Source: Chloroflexota bacterium
Lineage (GTDB): Bacteria; Chloroflexota; Limnocylindria; Limnocylindrales; CSP1-4
Reading direction: 5' to 3'
NCBI GenBank assembly: GCA_019637815.1
Contig: JAHBUZ010000021.1
Span: 1-64,000 of the forward strand
DNA length: 64,000 bases
Shown: positions 60,269 through 64,000 of the stretch, piece after piece
Position numbering within the stretch: the stretch's first letter is position 1
How the letters are laid out: each line of letters starts with the position of its first letter
Made by a program: the position numbers and the translations under genes
Notes under the pieces: model-generated
The model's input: only the letters and a program-made list of their open reading frames with translations
Databases searched by the model: none
What the model was told of the DNA's origin: nothing

Positions 60269-63200
60269 ATGTCCACGGGTCCTGTCCACGGCGAGGCCCA
60301 CGCCGCGCACGAGACACCCACGGTCGATGCCGCCCAGCCGGTCCAGGCACCGGAGGTCGATACGGCGGGTCCCGGCGGCGCGTTGCCGGGAGTCGGCACG
60401 CGGCCCGGGATGACGCTCGCCGCCCGCGCGGAGCCGCCCTCGACACCCACCGTCGCCCGGACGCCTGCCCTCGGACCGCGTCGCCTGGTGCGACTCCAGC
60501 GCGCCGCTGGCAACCGCGCGGTCGTCTCGCTCATGCGTGCCCCGACCGACTCCACGACGCGCGCCGAGCCGGTCGTCCAGCGTGACCTCGCGTTCGCGGT
60601 GGGCGCCGGACCCACGGACGAGGAGCTCATCAAGGACGCGCTGGCGGAACGCTCGAGCAACAAGATCAAGCAGGTGCGGAACCTCGCCAAGGCCGGCGCG
60701 CCACACGCGATGGCGCTCATCGACATCGTGCTCAGCGAGAGCTGGGGCTGGATCGGGCCGGCGGACGAGACCGCGCTGGAGACGCTCTGGGGGACCTTCG
60801 GCGAGAAGGTGCTCGACCAGGCGAAGGCCAACCCGGAGGCGTGGCGGAAGTCGCTCGAGGGTGGCGCGGAGCTGTATGACCTGCCCGCGGTCAAGCCGGT
60901 CGCCCAGAAGTTCCTGTCCGATGTCCGATCCATCGCCGGGAGCTATCTGGACAGCAACGAGACGTACTGCACGGATGAGCTGGGCGGCCTGGGCATCGCC
61001 GACCCGACGAAGGCCGGACCGCCCACCCCCGAGGAGCGACAGGCCGAGCGCCAGATGGAGCTGGGCGCTGCGCTGCGCATCACGCAGGACGCGAAGCAGG
61101 TCCAGGAACAGCTCCGCTCGGTGCCGGTGGCCCTGGAGCGGCGCTACGCGATGATGAGCGACCGGACCCTCTACTTCGCGGTGTCGTTCGACCCGGATCG
61201 TGAGCCGACCGCAGAGGACGCCAACCCGCCCGCGGACCGCGACGAGAAGGCGAAGGCAGCGGGCGTCGCACCGGAGTCCCTCCAGCGGACGGCCTGGAAG
61301 GACGTCAAGGCGCAGTGGGACATGCTCGAGACCGTGATGCAGGGTCTGTCCATCAAGTACCCCATCGTGGGCATCGGCCTGATGCGCGGTGACAAGACGA
61401 TGGCGGACATGACCCAGGAGGATCCCAAGGCGGCCCGCGCGGCGATGGTGAGCGCGCTCACGTCGACCCGGACGTCGATCCAGGAGACGCGCCCGAAGCT
61501 CGCCGGTGATCTCGCGTACGAGCTGGTGCCCATCCACAACCAGCTGTTCGGGGGGCAGAAGGGTCCGTCCTCGATCGACTGGAAGGATCCCGTCGCCCAG
61601 GCGGTCGCGAAGGAGGTCCTCGAGCTCGAGGGCGACAAGGCCTTCTGGGTGTCGATGGGCCTCGCGACGCTCGCGGCAGCGGCGTTCATCCTCGCCGAGT
61701 TCGCGACCGCGGGCATGGCCACGTTCGCGGGGGCCGCGCTCATCGGTGCGGGTGTGGGCATCGGCGCCGGACAGGCGATCGTGGCGTGGGAGAAGGCACG
61801 CACCATGGATGCCGCGGACCAGGCCACGACCGGCGGCGGCACGGAGCTGCTGGCGTCGGGGCAGGCGGACATGGCCGCGTTCGAGGCGGCCCTCTCCACG
61901 ATCATGGTGTTCGCGGACGTGGCGAGCTCGGTCAAGCCCATCGGCCGCCTGCTCACGGGTGCCGTGGACAAGGCTGCCATGGCAGCCGGTCGTGCGGCCG
62001 CGGAGGCCATCGCCCGGGATCTCGTGGCACTCGCCGGCAAGGCCCCCGACCGCGCGCTCGCGGAGCGGGCCGTCCTCGAGCTCGGAGCGGAGCAGGCCGC
62101 CGCGCGGAGCGGTCAGTCGGCCGCGAAGCTGCTGGAGATCGTGGGGGAGCAGTCGCCTGCCGCCGCTCGGCTGAAGGCGTTCATGGCCGTCCCGGAGGAC
62201 CTCCTCAAGCTGACCCCCGCCGAGCTCGCCAAGCGGGCCGGAAGCCTTGCCACGGAGGTGCAGGCGGACGCGGCGGTGGGCGAGGCACTCGCCGCGCTCG
62301 CCGTGGAGCGCCTGGGTCCGCGCAAGGTGCTCGAGATGAACGGTGGCTGGAAGGCGCTCAGCCTGGCCCTCGGCAACGAATCGGCGGCCGGCAAGGCCAT
62401 CATGGGCTGGCGCGACGCGATGATGGGGGACCTGGAGGCCTTCGTGCGCACCCTGCCGGGTGGCGTGGACGAGACCGGTGCCGCGGCGGTCCAGCGCACC
62501 GGCAGCAAGGGCAAGTTCACCAACGACTTCGACATCAGCCTCATGGGCAAGAACGCGTCGAAGAACCGGTCGGCCGTGCGCTCGTTCATGGCGGGGCGCG
62601 TGGGCACGACCCCGGACCGCCTCGGCGAGCTGCTCCTGGCAGACTTCTTCACGGACCCCCGACGGCTCCACCTGTACGACACGCTGAGCCCCGCCCTCCG
62701 GGAAGAGCTCGGGACACGCGCGGAGAAGGTGGCCCAGGCGACCATCATGGCACGCACGCTGCATGACGCCGAGGCGGCCGGCAACAAGGAGCTGGCGGCC
62801 CGGATCCGGGCGCAGATGAAGGATCTGGGCATCCAGGAGGTGCCCTTCAAGCCGCTCAGCGACGGGGACCGCGCCGCGCTGTACGGCAAGATCGACGACT
62901 ACCACCAGCAGCTGGAATCCGCCGTCGCGGCAGGCGATGAGGCCGCTCAGCGGGGCCTCGTCCAGAAGATCGGCGACACCCAGGGTCTCATCAATGCCAC
63001 CGAGGGCGGGGGCTACTTCTCGGGTGGTGCCACGCGCCAGATCGTGAGCCTCGCCGAGGGCATGATCAAGGGCGGCCAGAAGCCGCTCGACGCGCAGGTG
63101 TACACGGCGCTCCTCGACCAGCTGCCCAAGCTGAACGCGGAGGCATCCGCGCTCATGAAGAGCGGCATCGTGGCGTCCGAGGAGGCCGTCGGTGCCATCA

Positions 63201-63703
63201 AGGGCATCGCCAAGTACGGCAAGCGCTTCCGGGACCTCATGAAGGCGCTCGAGGTCAAGGTCGCCGACGAGGCAGCCTGGGATGCGCTCGCCGGTCGGCT
63301 GGAGACGCTCCTCAAGCAGGCGAAGGGCGAGAAGGAAGTGAGCCTGCTGTCTCGGCTGGAGACGGAAGCGGTCGAGGTCCAGCGGGAGGTGGACACCCTG
63401 ATGGGCCAGTTCCGGACGTCGTCGCATGAGGTGCTCATGCAGCTGAACCGGCAGGCCGCGATGGGCAGCCAGAAGGTGGACCTGGCGGCCATCCAGTTCC
63501 TGGTCATGGCGACCGCCAAGCTGACGCGTACCGGATCGGCTGTGCGCGCGGCGCTCTCTGCGACCGCCGGCGAGGTCGCTCGGATGGCCGAGGCCGCGCG
63601 GAAGCGCGAGGGCATGGATGCAGGGACACAGACATCTGGCGGCGGACCGTCATCCAGCCAGGCGCCCACGTCGAGTAGCTCGCCGCCGAGTGGTGCTCCC
63701 TGA
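60269..63703 (+). CDS. Large eCIS-cargo/polymorphic-toxin-like protein with NTase-like motif
   Basis: The protein has 1144 residues from the ATG at 60269 (a GTG at 60233 is a possible earlier start, and neither has a good ribosome site). Residues 76-78, 81-85 and 103-105 spell LQR, GNRAV and VQR, the spacing seen at the start of proteins loaded into extracellular contractile injection systems and related DUF4157 proteins. Residues 459-507 are a Gly/Ala-rich hydrophobic stretch typical of pre-toxin membrane segments. At 745-755 the motif G-S-x6-D-F-D, inside TGSKGKFTNDFDISLMG, resembles a nucleotidyltransferase active site (GS...DxD), though its spacing is shorter than the usual 9-13. Helical segments and a Ser/Gly/Pro tail follow. 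No signal peptide is visible, consistent with non-Sec delivery. No immunity gene is visible nearby. Confidence 0.7.
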   Translation: MSTGPVHGEAHAAHETPTVDAAQPVQAPEVDTAGPGGALPGVGTRPGMTLAARAEPPSTPTVARTPALGPRRLVRLQRAAGNRAVVSLMRAPTDSTTRAEPVVQRDLAFAVGAGPTDEELIKDALAERSSNKIKQVRNLAKAGAPHAMALIDIVLSESWGWIGPADETALETLWGTFGEKVLDQAKANPEAWRKSLEGGAELYDLPAVKPVAQKFLSDVRSIAGSYLDSNETYCTDELGGLGIADPTKAGPPTPEERQAERQMELGAALRITQDAKQVQEQLRSVPVALERRYAMMSDRTLYFAVSFDPDREPTAEDANPPADRDEKAKAAGVAPESLQRTAWKDVKAQWDMLETVMQGLSIKYPIVGIGLMRGDKTMADMTQEDPKAARAAMVSALTSTRTSIQETRPKLAGDLAYELVPIHNQLFGGQKGPSSIDWKDPVAQAVAKEVLELEGDKAFWVSMGLATLAAAAFILAEFATAGMATFAGAALIGAGVGIGAGQAIVAWEKARTMDAADQATTGGGTELLASGQADMAAFEAALSTIMVFADVASSVKPIGRLLTGAVDKAAMAAGRAAAEAIARDLVALAGKAPDRALAERAVLELGAEQAAARSGQSAAKLLEIVGEQSPAAARLKAFMAVPEDLLKLTPAELAKRAGSLATEVQADAAVGEALAALAVERLGPRKVLEMNGGWKALSLALGNESAAGKAIMGWRDAMMGDLEAFVRTLPGGVDETGAAAVQRTGSKGKFTNDFDISLMGKNASKNRSAVRSFMAGRVGTTPDRLGELLLADFFTDPRRLHLYDTLSPALREELGTRAEKVAQATIMARTLHDAEAAGNKELAARIRAQMKDLGIQEVPFKPLSDGDRAALYGKIDDYHQQLESAVAAGDEAAQRGLVQKIGDTQGLINATEGGGYFSGGATRQIVSLAEGMIKGGQKPLDAQVYTALLDQLPKLNAEASALMKSGIVASEEAVGAIKGIAKYGKRFRDLMKALEVKVADEAAWDALAGRLETLLKQAKGEKEVSLLSRLETEAVEVQREVDTLMGQFRTSSHEVLMQLNRQAAMGSQKVDLAAIQFLVMATAKLTRTGSAVRAALSATAGEVARMAEAARKREGMDAGTQTSGGGPSSSQAPTSSSSPPSGAP

Positions 63704-63883
63704 CGCTGGTCATCGGACCCTCGCGGGCTCACGCGTCCGACGTTCCCGGACGGACGACCACCGCGCCGCCACTCCCCGACACGCCGCCACTCCCCAACGC
63801 GGGGCACCGCTCATTGGACGCTCGTTGGACGCTCGCCTGCGATGTTGCGACCCGTGATCGCATCGGCTCGCGGAGGTGTCGGC

Positions 63884-64000
63884 ATGGGGCGCGTGGGCGC
63901 ATGGCTCGGACGGCTGATCGTCCTGGTGCTGCTCGTCGCGGGGTCCCTCGTGATCCCGCCGACCGGGCCCGGCACCGCGAGCGCCGCGGAACCGGCGCCG
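63884..64000 (+). CDS. Start of a secreted protein (partial, right edge)
   Basis: An ATG at 63884 preceded by GGAGG at 7 nt opens 39 codons to the window edge. The product has a basic start, a hydrophobic core (LIVLVLLVAGSLVI) and a likely cleavage site TASA-AEPAP. The fold is unknown. The preceding gap contains two direct copies of a TTGGACGCTCG unit and repeated CGCCGCCACTCCCC. Confidence 0.65.
   Translation, partial: MGRVGAWLGRLIVLVLLVAGSLVIPPTGPGTASAAEPAP

Overview
The window is 64 kb of very GC-rich bacterial chromosome. Genes are tightly packed, often overlap at ATGA or GTGA, and have almost exclusively G or C at third codon positions. A split glycine-cleavage P protein, a PurN-PurH fusion, several family-5 peptide/nickel-type ABC importers, an ECF41 sigma factor and an aberrant methionyl-tRNA synthetase fit a high-GC Chloroflexota lineage (Limnocylindria-like). 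That placement is an inference from gene content. No rRNA, tRNA, CRISPR array, insertion sequence or prophage was seen. The first ~650 bp look compositionally foreign to the rest and may be a junction.

Layout. 1-0.6 kb (-): start of a Lys/Asp-rich repeat protein running off the left edge. 0.9-9.1 kb (+): a 5'-defective DUF2520 gene, then a run of Nudix hydrolase, gcvT, gcvH, gcvPA, gcvPB and an orphan solute-binding lipoprotein. 9.2-22.1 kb: two complete five-gene oligopeptide-type ABC importers (binding protein, two permeases, two ATPases) placed tail to tail and 72 bp apart. Each has a strong GC hairpin just after the binding-protein gene. The minus-strand binding protein appears circularly permuted. 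22.7-28.9 kb: separate NAD synthetase glutaminase and synthetase genes, rsmI, a flavin amine oxidase, an RraB-like gene, a vapBC pair and an ssb gene. 30.5-44.7 kb (+): a purine operon purA-purD-purB-purC-purS-purQ-purL-purF-(two small unknown genes)-purM-purN/purH. It covers PRPP to IMP and the first step towards AMP, except AIR carboxylation (no purE/purK here).

44.7-51.9 kb: a previously easy-to-miss 58-codon gene, a Uma2-type nuclease gene, a PIN-domain remnant, metG, a secreted matrixin-type metalloprotease, tatD, a ThrE-type exporter and an acyl-ACP thioesterase. 52.1-54.2 kb (-): an ECF41 sigma factor with fused SnoaL domain, operonic with a FAD oxidoreductase, behind a near-perfect ECF41-type promoter. 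54.4-59.0 kb (+): a PadR repressor, a lipoprotein and a MacB/FtsX-type ABC exporter behind a promoter overlapped by a palindromic operator. 59.0-64.0 kb (+): a secreted unknown, a 1144-residue protein with the LQR...GNRAV...VQR leader seen in contractile-injection-system cargo, a membrane-active-looking middle and a nucleotidyltransferase-like motif, then the start of another secreted protein.

The most promising unusual items are the permuted binding protein (20328-22055), the large toxin-like protein (60269-63703), the ECF41/PadR divergent control region (54239-54460) and the compositional break at the left edge.
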